This document shows, in pieces, positions 42,450 to 50,775 of a DNA stretch of 64,000 bases. A program made the translations under genes and the position numbers. Within the stretch, counting starts at the first letter, position 1. The number at the start of each line of letters is the position of its first letter. The notes under the pieces are model-generated. The model worked only from the letters and a program-made list of their open reading frames with translations, was not told the origin of the DNA and did no database searches. Source of the DNA: DATJKD01 sp963834855. Its GTDB lineage: Bacteria; Pseudomonadota; Gammaproteobacteria; Steroidobacterales; Steroidobacteraceae. The DNA lies in assembly GCA_963834855.1 (NCBI GenBank), contig CAWIDH010000008.1:1-64000 (forward strand). Direction: 5' to 3'.

Positions 42450-44381
42450 ATGCGTGTAGACTTTCCGGCGATGGACGCCGCCGAATCGTTCCCGTTGCTC
42501 TCCCGGATGAACTGTCCGGCCGACGTCAGGCGGCTCGCACCGGGCGAGCTCGCGCAGCTCGCCTTGGAGCTCCGCGAATTCCTGATCCATACGGTCAGCC
42601 AGATGGGTGGCCACTTCGCCGCCGGCCTGGGAACCGTCGAGCTGACGGTCGCGCTGCATTACGTGTTCGACACGCCGCACGACCGGCTGGTCTGGGACGT
42701 CGGTCACCAGGCGTATCCGCACAAGGTGCTGACGGGACGGCGCGACCGCTTGCGGACGATCAAGCTCAAGGACGGGCTGGCGCCGTTCCCAAGCCGGGCC
42801 GAGAGCGATTTCGACACCTTCGGGGTCGGGCACTCGAGCACCTCCATCAGCGCCGCGCTCGGCATGGCGCTGGCGGCGGCCCGGGAGGGCGTGAACCGAC
42901 GGGTCGTCGCGGTGATCGGCGACGGCGCCATGAGCGCGGGGCAGGCGTTCGAGGCGCTCAATCATGCCGGCGCGCTCGACGTCAACATGCTCGTGATCCT
43001 GAACGACAACGACATGTCGATCTCCGAGAACGTGGGCGCGCTTTCGAACTACTTCGCCCGGGTGCTGTCCGGCAAGACCTACGCAGCGCTGCGCCAGGGC
43101 GGAAAGAAGATCCTGCGGCGCATGCCGACGGTCTGGGAGCTGGCGCGTCGCTCCGAGGAGCACGTCAAGGGCATGGTGCTCCCCGGGACGATGTTCGAGG
43201 AGATGGGCTTCAACTACATCGGGCCCATCGACGGCCATGATCTCGACGGGCTGGTCAAGACGCTCGCGAACCTGCGCGACCTGCCCGGCCCACAGTTCCT
43301 GCACATCGTGACGCGTAAGGGCAAGGGCTATGCGCCGGCGGAAGCCGACCCCATCAAGTGGCACGGACCCGGTCCCTTCGACCCGGGCAGCGGCACCATC
43401 TTCAAGGACAAGGCGAGCGGCCCGACCTACTCGCAGGTCTTCGGGCAGTGGCTGTGCGACATGGCGGAACGCGACCCGCGCATCGTCGCCATCACGCCGG
43501 CGATGCGCGAAGGCTCGGGGCTGGTCGAGTACTCGCGGCGCTTTCCGGACCGCTATATCGACGTCGCCATCGCCGAGCAGCACGCGGTCACGCTGGCCGC
43601 CGGTCTCGCCTGCGAGGGCGTTCGCCCCGTGGTCGCGATCTACTCGACCTTCCTGCAGCGCGGCTACGACCAGCTCATCCACGACGTCGCGCTGCAGAAG
43701 CTCCCGGTCACCTTCGCCATCGATCGCGGCGGGCTCGTCGGCGGCGACGGCGCGACCCACCAGGGTGCCTTCGATCTGAGCTACCTGCGCTGCATCCCGA
43801 ACCTGGTCGTGATGACGCCCGCGGACGAGAACGAGTGCCGGCAGATGCTCTACACGGCCGTGACGCACCCGGGCCCGGCGGCTGTCCGTTATCCGCGCGG
43901 CCAGGGTCCTGGTGCGCGCATCGAAACGGCGATGAACGCCCTGCCCATCGGTCGCGCCGAGCTCAGGCGCGAGGGACGCAGCGGGCTGCTGGTGCTCGCT
44001 TTCGGGACCATGGTCGCGCCTTGCGTGCCGATCGCGGAGCGGCTCGATGCGACGCTCGTCAACATGCGGTTCGTGAAGCCGCTCGACGCCGAGTTGCTGC
44101 GACGTCTCGCGCTCGCGCACGCGGCGATCGTGACGGTCGAGGAGAACGTGGTGGCCGGCGGCGCCGGCAGCGCGGTCGTCGAACAGCTCGCGGCGTTCGG
44201 GATCGGCCGGCCGACCTTCAACATCGGCCTGCCGGACGCCTTCATCGAACACGGGTCGCGCGAGGATTGCCTTGCGATGGCGGGGCTCGACGCCGCGTCG
44301 CTCGATCGTGCGATCGTCGGCTTCTGGCGCGGCCTGCAACCGGCCCGCGTCGTCGCGGCCGGCGGTCATTCGGCGGCCTGA
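42450..44381 (+). CDS. dxs: 1-deoxy-D-xylulose-5-phosphate synthase
   Basis: A thiamine-diphosphate enzyme, the entry step of the MEP isoprenoid pathway (pyruvate plus GAP). Visible are DVGHQAYPHKVLTGRR, GHSSTSISAALGMA, the ThDP motif GDGAMSAGQAFEALN ... NDNDMSIS, HIVTRKGKGYAPAE, the catalytic Glu in AIAEQHAVTLAAGLA, and the transketolase C-domain. 643 residues from ATG 42450; ATG 42471 would shorten it by seven. It begins 5 bp after ispA, so IPP supply and use are cotranscribed. Confidence 0.97.
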   Translation: MRVDFPAMDAAESFPLLSRMNCPADVRRLAPGELAQLALELREFLIHTVSQMGGHFAAGLGTVELTVALHYVFDTPHDRLVWDVGHQAYPHKVLTGRRDRLRTIKLKDGLAPFPSRAESDFDTFGVGHSSTSISAALGMALAAAREGVNRRVVAVIGDGAMSAGQAFEALNHAGALDVNMLVILNDNDMSISENVGALSNYFARVLSGKTYAALRQGGKKILRRMPTVWELARRSEEHVKGMVLPGTMFEEMGFNYIGPIDGHDLDGLVKTLANLRDLPGPQFLHIVTRKGKGYAPAEADPIKWHGPGPFDPGSGTIFKDKASGPTYSQVFGQWLCDMAERDPRIVAITPAMREGSGLVEYSRRFPDRYIDVAIAEQHAVTLAAGLACEGVRPVVAIYSTFLQRGYDQLIHDVALQKLPVTFAIDRGGLVGGDGATHQGAFDLSYLRCIPNLVVMTPADENECRQMLYTAVTHPGPAAVRYPRGQGPGARIETAMNALPIGRAELRREGRSGLLVLAFGTMVAPCVPIAERLDATLVNMRFVKPLDAELLRRLALAHAAIVTVEENVVAGGAGSAVVEQLAAFGIGRPTFNIGLPDAFIEHGSREDCLAMAGLDAASLDRAIVGFWRGLQPARVVAAGGHSAA

Positions 44382-44392
44382 GCAGGGTCCCG

Positions 44393-44398
44393 TATACT
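44393..44398 (+). promoter_or_regulatory. Candidate -10 element (TATACT) before folE2
   Basis: TATACT matches 5 of 6 bases of the sigma-70 -10 and lies 47 bp before the folE2 start in a GC-rich gap. The -35 candidate (TTCGGC, 18 bp upstream) is poor. It suggests that folE2 can be transcribed apart from dxs. Confidence 0.35.
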
Positions 44399-44445
44399 GG
44401 TGGCACCCGGCACGGGCCCGCCGCCCCACCCGGCTACTCCAGCCC

Positions 44446-45309
44446 ATGGACGATCTCGTAACCGGCAAGAAGCGCTACCCGTCCGTGCCGCAGACCGCGG
44501 CGCGCCGTGTCGCCGCCTCCGCAATCGAGGACGTGCAGGGACGTGCCGACTCGCGCCGCATCCCGATCAACAAGGTCGGGATCAAGGACATCTTCCACCC
44601 GGTGCGCGTGCGCGACCGCGCCGGCGAGGACCAGCACACGATCGCGAGCTTCAACATGTACGTGGCGCTGCCGCACGACTTCAAGGGCACGCACATGTCG
44701 CGGTTCGTCGAGGTGCTGCACGCCCACGAGCGCGAAATCTCGGTCGAGTCGTTCCGGCAGATGCTCGGCGAGATGACGCAGCGGCTCGATGCCACGTCCG
44801 GGCACATCGAGATGGACTTCCCCTTTTTCGTGCTCAAGTCGGCGCCCGTGTCCGGGGTGCAGAGCCTGATGAATTACTCGGCGCGCCTGATCGGCGAGAT
44901 TCACGACGGCAGGATCGACGCCTGGGTGCGCGTGGTGGTCCCGGTCACGAGCCTCTGCCCCTGCTCGAAGGACATCTCGGATCGCGGCGCGCACAACCAG
45001 CGCTCCCACATCACGATTACGGCCCGTGCGAACGGTCACCTCTGGATCGAGGAGCTGATCGACGTCGCGGAGCAGGAGGCCTCCTGCGAGGTCTTCGGCA
45101 TCCTGAAGCGTCCCGACGAGAAGCTCGTCACCGAGCGCGCTTACGACAACCCGAAGTTCGTCGAGGACATCGTGCGCGACGTCGCCGCGCGGCTCAACCG
45201 GGACGAGCGGATCCGTGCCTACGTGGTCGAGGCCGAGAACTTCGAGTCGATCCACAACCACTCGGCCTACGCGCTGATCGAGCGCGACAAGGACGCGGCC
45301 GGCGGCTGA
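44446..45309 (+). CDS. folE2: GTP cyclohydrolase FolE2 (type IB)
   Basis: First step of folate synthesis, GTP to dihydroneopterin triphosphate. Type IB enzymes are unrelated in detail to FolE and can use metals other than zinc. Family blocks: INKVGIKDIFHPVRV, ASFNMYVALPHDFKGTHMSR, the catalytic/metal Cys region VTSLCPCSKDISDRGAHNQR, and EQEASCEVFGILKRPDEK. 287 residues from the ATG at 44446. It precedes a convergent permease. Confidence 0.95.
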   Translation: MDDLVTGKKRYPSVPQTAARRVAASAIEDVQGRADSRRIPINKVGIKDIFHPVRVRDRAGEDQHTIASFNMYVALPHDFKGTHMSRFVEVLHAHEREISVESFRQMLGEMTQRLDATSGHIEMDFPFFVLKSAPVSGVQSLMNYSARLIGEIHDGRIDAWVRVVVPVTSLCPCSKDISDRGAHNQRSHITITARANGHLWIEELIDVAEQEASCEVFGILKRPDEKLVTERAYDNPKFVEDIVRDVAARLNRDERIRAYVVEAENFESIHNHSAYALIERDKDAAGG

Positions 45310-45372
45310 GCCGGGAACGGGGGCTCATTATCCTGCGCGGCATCGACGCGCCTGCGTCATTTCCAATCCGCG

Positions 45373-46791
45373 TCAAGTTGCCGCCGCCGCCGCCAGCAAG
45401 CTGTGGTTGCGCGAATACAAGAAGTAGACCAACACCGCGACCACCAGCACGATGCTGAAGTAGAACCAGGTGTGGGCGCTCAGGAAGGCCATCAGCCCCG
45501 CGCAGAACAAAATACCGAGGACCGGAATCACCGGGCCGCCCGGCGTACGGAAGCCTCGCTTCAGGTGCGGGTGCGTCCGGCGGATCACCAGCACGCCCGC
45601 GCACACCACGACGAACGCGCCAAGCGTGCCGATGTTCGTGAGCTCGGCGAGCCGGTTCAACGGCAGGAAGCCGGCCAGCGCGCACATGATCACGCCGATC
45701 AGCACGATGACGCGGATCGGGCTCCTGGTCCGCGGAGAGATATGCGAGAAGAACGGCGGCAGCAATCCGTCACGGGAGACCGCAAACAGGATCCGGGTGA
45801 TCGCGTAATAGAGCACCAGCATCACCGTCGTGAGCCCGGCGATCGCGCCCAGCGAGATCCAGCCCGCGATGGAATCCCTGCCGATCTTGAGCAACGCGGT
45901 CGCGACGGGCGAGGCCGTGTTGAGCTCGGTGTAGGGGACGATGCCGGTCAGCACGCCGGACACCAGCATGTAGAACAGCGTGCAGATGGCGAGCGAAGCC
46001 ATGATGCCGATCGGCAGGTCGCGCTGCGGGTTCTCGCACTCCTCGGCCGCGGTGGAGACCGCGTCGAAACCGATGTAGGCGAAGAAAACGAGCGATGCGG
46101 CGGTGAATATGCCGACCACGCCGAAATGCCCGACGCCGTCGCTGCCGACGACGCGTTCGGGGATGTACGGCACCCAGTTCGCCGTGTCGATGTGACCGAA
46201 CGCGGCGAACAGGAACAGCAGGATCGCACCGACCTTGACGAACACCATGACGGCGTTGAATTGCGCCGATACCTTCGCCCCGGTGGCGAGCAGCACGCCG
46301 AGCAGCGCGACGATCACAAGTGCCGGCAGGTTGACGAGGCCGCCCTCGCCGGGACCGTGCAGCAAGTCGGTGGGCAGACCGACGCCGAGCAGCCCCTGCA
46401 GGCCGGCGTTGAAGTAGCCGGACCAACCGACCGCGACGGTCGAGATCGCGACGGTGTACTCGAGGATCAGCAGACAGGCGATGATCCAGGCGGGGAATTC
46501 ACCGAGACCCGCGTAGCCGTAAGCGTAGGCGGAGCCGCAGCCGCCGACGGTCGAGGCGAGCTCCGCGTAGGCGAGCGCAGCGCAGGTGCATGCGATGCCG
46601 GCGACGACGAAAGCGAGCGTGATGGCCGGGCCGGCCTCGACGGCGGCCGCGCGGCCGGTGAGGACGAAGATACCGGCGCCGATGATCGCGCCGATGCCGA
46701 GCAGCGTCAGGTCGAACGCGTTCAGCACGCGCTTGAGCCCGGTGTCCTTGGCCAGGTCGGTCTCGATCGGCTTTCTGCGTAACAGGTTCAT
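45373..46791 (-). CDS. APC-superfamily amino-acid permease (CAT-like)
   Basis: An inner-membrane transporter of about 472 residues with roughly 12-13 hydrophobic segments. The first helix carries the APC substrate motif GIGAIIGAGIFVLTG. AYAELASTVGGCGSAYAYGY and the region FFAYIGFDAVSTAAEECENPQRDLP are typical of the cationic amino-acid transporter branch. The start at 46791 gives MNLLRRKPIETDL. Substrate not assignable from sequence. It is about 200 bp downstream of the kinase-cNMP gene on the same strand. Confidence 0.88.
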   Translation of the reverse strand: MNLLRRKPIETDLAKDTGLKRVLNAFDLTLLGIGAIIGAGIFVLTGRAAAVEAGPAITLAFVVAGIACTCAALAYAELASTVGGCGSAYAYGYAGLGEFPAWIIACLLILEYTVAISTVAVGWSGYFNAGLQGLLGVGLPTDLLHGPGEGGLVNLPALVIVALLGVLLATGAKVSAQFNAVMVFVKVGAILLFLFAAFGHIDTANWVPYIPERVVGSDGVGHFGVVGIFTAASLVFFAYIGFDAVSTAAEECENPQRDLPIGIMASLAICTLFYMLVSGVLTGIVPYTELNTASPVATALLKIGRDSIAGWISLGAIAGLTTVMLVLYYAITRILFAVSRDGLLPPFFSHISPRTRSPIRVIVLIGVIMCALAGFLPLNRLAELTNIGTLGAFVVVCAGVLVIRRTHPHLKRGFRTPGGPVIPVLGILFCAGLMAFLSAHTWFYFSIVLVVAVLVYFLYSRNHSLLAAAAAT

Positions 46792-46992
46792 GGTGCAGTC
46801 GCCCCCGGGAACCGCGCAGCGGCTCCTGCTTGCCAACCGGCCCGCCGAAGGCGGGCCGGACCGTGCGGGATACTAGTGGATGAGCCACACCTCGTACAGG
46901 CGCGGTGCGGTCTTGCCCATCCGCAAGTGTGAGGCCACGGTGTGATCGAGCGCGACAAGTAGCACGCCGGCAGCTGAGCGCCGGCGAAGCCG

Positions 46993-48330
46993 TCAGTTGG
47001 CGCGGGCGCCCGGCGGCTCGCTGCGCTGGAGGCGGCCGATCAGCTCCTTGAGGAACACCTTGTGGAAGCGCAGCTGGCAGGCGATCGACGCCTGCTCGAG
47101 CAGCGTCGCCGTAACCTTCAGCAGCTGCACCTGCTCCTCCGCCTCGATCACCGCGTCGCGGCGTGATCCTTCGGCGAACGTCGCTTCGCCGAAGCAGCCC
47201 CCCGTCTCGATGCGACCCATCATCCGTCCACCCCGACTCACCCGCACGCGACCCGACACGACGACATAGAACCGATCGTCGGTGTCGCCCGGTCGCAGTA
47301 CCGGCTCACCCGCCGGGCAATCCAGCCAGGCGGCCGCGCGCATCACCTCGCGGATCTCCGCGTGGGAGAAATCGTGGAAGAAGCGCAGCTTGCGCAGCAC
47401 GGCGAACCGCTCCTGCTCGTCGATCTGCGTCTGGCTGGCGCGCAGCTTCTGGTGGATCCGGGTCAGGTCGGCCGCGAGCTCGGCGCCGTTGCGGAAGCGT
47501 CGCTCCGGGTCCTTCTCGAGCACGCGGTGCACAAGCTCGGCGAGCTCCTCCGGCAGCTCCGGCTTGAGCTCGCGCAGCGGCTCGGCGGCGCCGTGGACCA
47601 CTTCCTTGAGGAGCTTGCCCAGTGCGCCGGCGCGAAACGGCCGCTGACCCGACAGCATCTCGTACATCACGGCGCCGAGCGAGTACAGGTCGGAGCGCGG
47701 ACCGAGGTCGCGTCCCTGCACCTGCTCGGGCGACATGTAGGCCGGGCTGCCCGCCACGCCCTCGAGCAGCGAGACGTCCGAATCCGCGACGAGCGCGATC
47801 CCGAAATCGACGATGCGCACGTCGCCGTCCTGGGTGAGCAGGATGTTCGACGGCTTGATGTCGCGGTGCACGACGCCGCGCGTGTGCGCGTAATGCAGCG
47901 CCTTGGCGCACTTGTAGACGATGCTCACGACCTGGTCGACCGGCAGCAGGCTTCCGGGCCGGCAGTAGGCGGACAGCGTGCGGGCGCCGTGTATGTGCTC
48001 GGTTACGACGTAGCGCCGGCCGTTCTCCTCGCCCGCGTCGTAGATCGGCACGATGTTCGGGTGCTGCAGCTTCCCGATCATGTGCGCCTCGCCCATGAAC
48101 ATGCGGCGCGCGTTGCGGCTTTCGGCGTCGTCACCGCCGGTCGCGTGGTAGAGCTTGATCGCCACGTCACGGCCGTAGAACGGGTCGTGCGAGAGATAGA
48201 CCGTACCGGAGCTGCCTCGGCCGACCTCGTGCACAACGTAATACTTGCCGATGCGCTCGGGCATCGCCATCGGCCCGGAGAGCATCGGTGCGGTTTCGAT
48301 CTCGGCGCTTGCGTTTTGTATTTGGGTCAC
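46993..48330 (-). CDS. Ser/Thr protein kinase with C-terminal cyclic-nucleotide-binding-type domain
   Basis: 445 residues. The Hanks kinase domain (about 25-290) has VGRGSSGTVYLS, Lys in VAIKLYH, HRDIKPSN, DFG in IVDFGIAL, and SPEQ. A CRP/cNMP-type beta-barrel follows (about 325-430): GEPVLRPGDTDDRFYVVVSGRVRV ... GGCFGEATF. In the barrel the phosphate-binding cassette reads CFGEATFAEGSRRDA, close to the FGE..L....R.A pattern, so binding of a cyclic nucleotide is plausible. There are no membrane segments. The GTG start overlaps the pgpA stop as GTGA, so it is coupled to the thiL-pgpA end of the riboflavin operon. Confidence 0.88.
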   Translation of the reverse strand: MTQIQNASAEIETAPMLSGPMAMPERIGKYYVVHEVGRGSSGTVYLSHDPFYGRDVAIKLYHATGGDDAESRNARRMFMGEAHMIGKLQHPNIVPIYDAGEENGRRYVVTEHIHGARTLSAYCRPGSLLPVDQVVSIVYKCAKALHYAHTRGVVHRDIKPSNILLTQDGDVRIVDFGIALVADSDVSLLEGVAGSPAYMSPEQVQGRDLGPRSDLYSLGAVMYEMLSGQRPFRAGALGKLLKEVVHGAAEPLRELKPELPEELAELVHRVLEKDPERRFRNGAELAADLTRIHQKLRASQTQIDEQERFAVLRKLRFFHDFSHAEIREVMRAAAWLDCPAGEPVLRPGDTDDRFYVVVSGRVRVSRGGRMMGRIETGGCFGEATFAEGSRRDAVIEAEEQVQLLKVTATLLEQASIACQLRFHKVFLKELIGRLQRSEPPGARAN

Positions 48331-48827
48331 GTTATGGAGCGGACGAGCAACAGTCCGAGCGCGGCCAGGATTCCGGCCAGTACGTCGTCGAGCATAATTC
48401 CCGCTCCACCGCGCATTGCGTGATCGATCTCGCGGATCGGCCAGGGTTTGATTATGTCGAACGCACGGAAGAGCGCGAATGCAAGCGCCGCCCAGCCCCA
48501 GCCCGGCGGCGCCGCGAGCATCGCGATCATCATGCCCGCGATCTCGTCCCACACGATGGCCGGGTGATCGTGCACGCCGAGGCGGCGTGCGCCCTCTCCG
48601 CAGATCCAGAAACCCGCCGCGACCACCGACAGCGTCGCGGCCGCTGCCATCCACACGCTGCCTCGCGCAGCGAGCATCGCGAACGCGAGTCCGAGCAGCG
48701 ATCCGACGGTTCCGGGTGCGGCAGGCGCGAGGCCCGCGCCGAAACCGAGTGCGAGCAGCTGCACCGGGTCACGCAGCGCGCGCAGCCCGGGTCGCCGCGC
48801 CGTCGCGTCATCCGGCGAAATGGTCAT
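48327..48827 (-). CDS. pgpA: Phosphatidylglycerophosphatase A
   Basis: Inner-membrane enzyme that dephosphorylates PGP to phosphatidylglycerol. Visible are FGAGLAPAAPGTVGSLLGL, the acidic motif IVWDEIAGMMIAML, and FDIIKPWPIREID followed by GGAGIMLDDVLAG. 166 residues from the ATG at 48827, which overlaps the end of thiL by about 20 bp. The thiL-pgpA pair is conserved. Confidence 0.94.
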   Translation of the reverse strand: MTISPDDATARRPGLRALRDPVQLLALGFGAGLAPAAPGTVGSLLGLAFAMLAARGSVWMAAAATLSVVAAGFWICGEGARRLGVHDHPAIVWDEIAGMMIAMLAAPPGWGWAALAFALFRAFDIIKPWPIREIDHAMRGGAGIMLDDVLAGILAALGLLLVRSIT

Positions 48828-49764
48828 GGCCAGCGATCTGCACGTCGACCTCGATACCCGACCGGCGGCAGCGGACGCCGCGGCCGGCGGCGATCTCGCC
48901 GATGCGCGTGATCCTGCAGCACTGAGCGAGCCGCGTCTCGATCGCAGCGGCACCGGTCATCGGCAGCGTGAACAGCAGCTCATAATCGTCGCCGCCCGCG
49001 AGCGCGAGCCGCTCCGCGCCGGCCGCATCGAACCGCGCGAGCAATGCCTCGGACTGCGGCAGGCGCTCGAGGTCCACGACGGCCGCCACCTCGCTCGCGC
49101 CGCAGAGCTTGGCCAGGTCGCCGAGCAGGCCATCCGAGACGTCGATCGCCGCGGTGGCGACGCCGCGCAGCGCCAGGCCCAGCGCGACTCGCGGCTCGGC
49201 GTACCGGTAACGATGCGTGAGTGGCGCGAGCGCGTCGCCCGTTTCGCCGCCGCGCAGGAGCGCAAGCCCCGCGGCGGCATCGCCCACCGTACCGGACACG
49301 TACAACCCATCGCCGGGACGCGCGCCACGACGCCGCAGTGCCTGCGCCGGCGGCACGAAGCCGAGCGCCTCCACCGTCACCACGAGGGGGCCGCGCACGG
49401 TGTCGCCGCCCACGAGTTCGACGTCGAACCGGTCCGCGAGCGCATGAAAGCCGCCTGCGAATGCGGCGATCCAGGCCTCATCCGCCCGCGGCAGGGACAG
49501 CGAGAGCAGCGTCCAGGCGGGCCGCGCGCCCATGGCCGCGAGATCGCTCAGGTTGACCGCGAGCGCCTGGTGTCCGACGGACTGCGCGGGCGCGTCCGGA
49601 AGGAAGTGCCTGCCCTCGACCAGCGTGTCGGTAGCGGCGACGAGCGCCTGTCCCGCCGGAACGTCGAGCAGCGCCGCATCGTCACCGACGCCCGCCAGCA
49701 CGTCGCGCCGTCGGCCCGGCCGTGTGAACCAGCGCGCGATCAGCTCGAACTCGCCGATCGTCAT
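48808..49764 (-). CDS. thiL: Thiamine-monophosphate kinase
   Basis: Last step of thiamine diphosphate synthesis. PurM-like fold motifs: GVGDDAALLDVP, ATDTLVEGRHFLP, NLSDLAAMGARP, ELVGGDTVRGPLVVTVEALG, AIDVSDGLLGDLAKLC and GGDDYELLFTLP. 318 residues. It follows nusB by 57 bp on the same strand. Its product is the cofactor of Dxs encoded nearby. Confidence 0.95.
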   Translation of the reverse strand: MTIGEFELIARWFTRPGRRRDVLAGVGDDAALLDVPAGQALVAATDTLVEGRHFLPDAPAQSVGHQALAVNLSDLAAMGARPAWTLLSLSLPRADEAWIAAFAGGFHALADRFDVELVGGDTVRGPLVVTVEALGFVPPAQALRRRGARPGDGLYVSGTVGDAAAGLALLRGGETGDALAPLTHRYRYAEPRVALGLALRGVATAAIDVSDGLLGDLAKLCGASEVAAVVDLERLPQSEALLARFDAAGAERLALAGGDDYELLFTLPMTGAAAIETRLAQCCRITRIGEIAAGRGVRCRRSGIEVDVQIAGHDHFAG

Positions 49765-49774
49765 CGGCGGTACC

Positions 49775-49826
49775 GCTAGGAGCCTGTCCGCGTAATGAAC
49801 ATGTCGCGAGGCTGCGGGCTCCTAGC
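49775..49826. repeat. 10-bp inverted repeat across the nusB stop
   Basis: GCTAGGAGCC (49775-49784) and GGCTCCTAGC (49817-49826) are perfect complements around a 32-nt loop. The right half contains the nusB stop codon. It may be a stem that modulates read-through from nusB to thiL, or a REP-like unit. No T-tract follows. Confidence 0.4.
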
Positions 49827-50286
49827 CGCCGCTCGCGTTCGATGCCGCCGACTGCTCCGCCGAACGCAGGCTGCGTGCCGCCCGGTCGAGTACCGCGTTG
49901 ACGAACTTGTACCCGTCGGTGGCGCCGAAGCGCTTGGCGAGCTCCACGCCCTCGTTGATCACCACGCGATACGGCACGTCGAGCCGCTCGCCGAGCTCGA
50001 ACAGGCCAATCCACAGCACGGCACGCTCGACCGGATCGAGCTGCGCGAGCGGACGGTCGACCAGCGCCTGCAGCCGCTCGTCGAGCGACGCGACCGAAGC
50101 CGTGACGCCGCCGATCAGCCCGGTGAAGTACTCCTCGTCCGCATCCGCGTAGCCCTCCTCACCGGCGAACTGCTGGCGGAGCTCCGCTGGACTCTGGCCG
50201 GCAAGCTGCCACTGGTACAGCGCCTGCATCGCGAGCTTCCGCGACAGGCTGCGTGCGCGTGCGGATCGATCGGACCGCTGCCGCAT
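49822..50286 (-). CDS. nusB: Transcription antitermination protein NusB
   Basis: An all-helical RNA-binding protein that acts with NusE in rRNA antitermination. The start at 50286 (MRQRSDRSARARSLSRKLAM) fits, followed by QALYQWQLAGQSPAELRQQF, LDPVERAVLWIGLFEL and VVINEGVELAKRFGATDGYK. 154 residues. It starts 2 bp after ribH, the standard ribH-nusB pairing. Confidence 0.95.
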   Translation of the reverse strand: MRQRSDRSARARSLSRKLAMQALYQWQLAGQSPAELRQQFAGEEGYADADEEYFTGLIGGVTASVASLDERLQALVDRPLAQLDPVERAVLWIGLFELGERLDVPYRVVINEGVELAKRFGATDGYKFVNAVLDRAARSLRSAEQSAASNASGG

Positions 50287-50288
50287 CT

Positions 50289-50765
50289 TCAGACGTCCAG
50301 GCGCCTGAGCAGGTTGGCGAGTTCCAGCGCGGCGAGCGCGGCGTCGACGCCCTTGTTGCCGGCCTTCGTTCCCGACCGCTCGATCGCCTGCTCGATCGTG
50401 TCGGTCGTCAGCACGCCGAACGCCACCGGGACGCCGCTCTCCTCGGCAGCGCGCGCGAGCCCCGCTGCGCACTGCCCCGCCACGAGATCGAAATGCGGTG
50501 TGGCGCCGCGGATCACTGCGCCGAGCGCGATCACCGCATCGTAACGCTTGCTCGCGGCCGCGCGCCGCACGACGAGCGGCAGGTCGAATGCGCCTGGAAC
50601 GCGGATCAGCTCGATCTGCTTCTCGCTCGCCCCGTGGCGCTGCAGCGTATCGACGGCGCCGCGCACCAGGGACTCGACGATGGAGTCGTTGAAGCGCGAC
50701 GCGACCAGCGCGAAGCGCAGGTCGCGCGCGAGAAGGTCGCCCTGGATGATCCTGATGTTGTCCAT
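50289..50765 (-). CDS. ribH: 6,7-dimethyl-8-ribityllumazine synthase
   Basis: Condenses DHBP with 5-amino-6-ribitylaminouracil. Visible are ALVASRFNDSIVESLVRGA, VPGAFDLPLVVRRAA, ALGAVIRGATPHFD with the catalytic His, FGVLTTDTIEQAIERSG, and NKGVDAALAALEL. 158 residues. Some nomenclatures call this gene ribE. It is 10 bp after the ribB gene. Confidence 0.96.
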   Translation of the reverse strand: MDNIRIIQGDLLARDLRFALVASRFNDSIVESLVRGAVDTLQRHGASEKQIELIRVPGAFDLPLVVRRAAASKRYDAVIALGAVIRGATPHFDLVAGQCAAGLARAAEESGVPVAFGVLTTDTIEQAIERSGTKAGNKGVDAALAALELANLLRRLDV

Positions 50766-50775
50766 TCAGCGGCCC

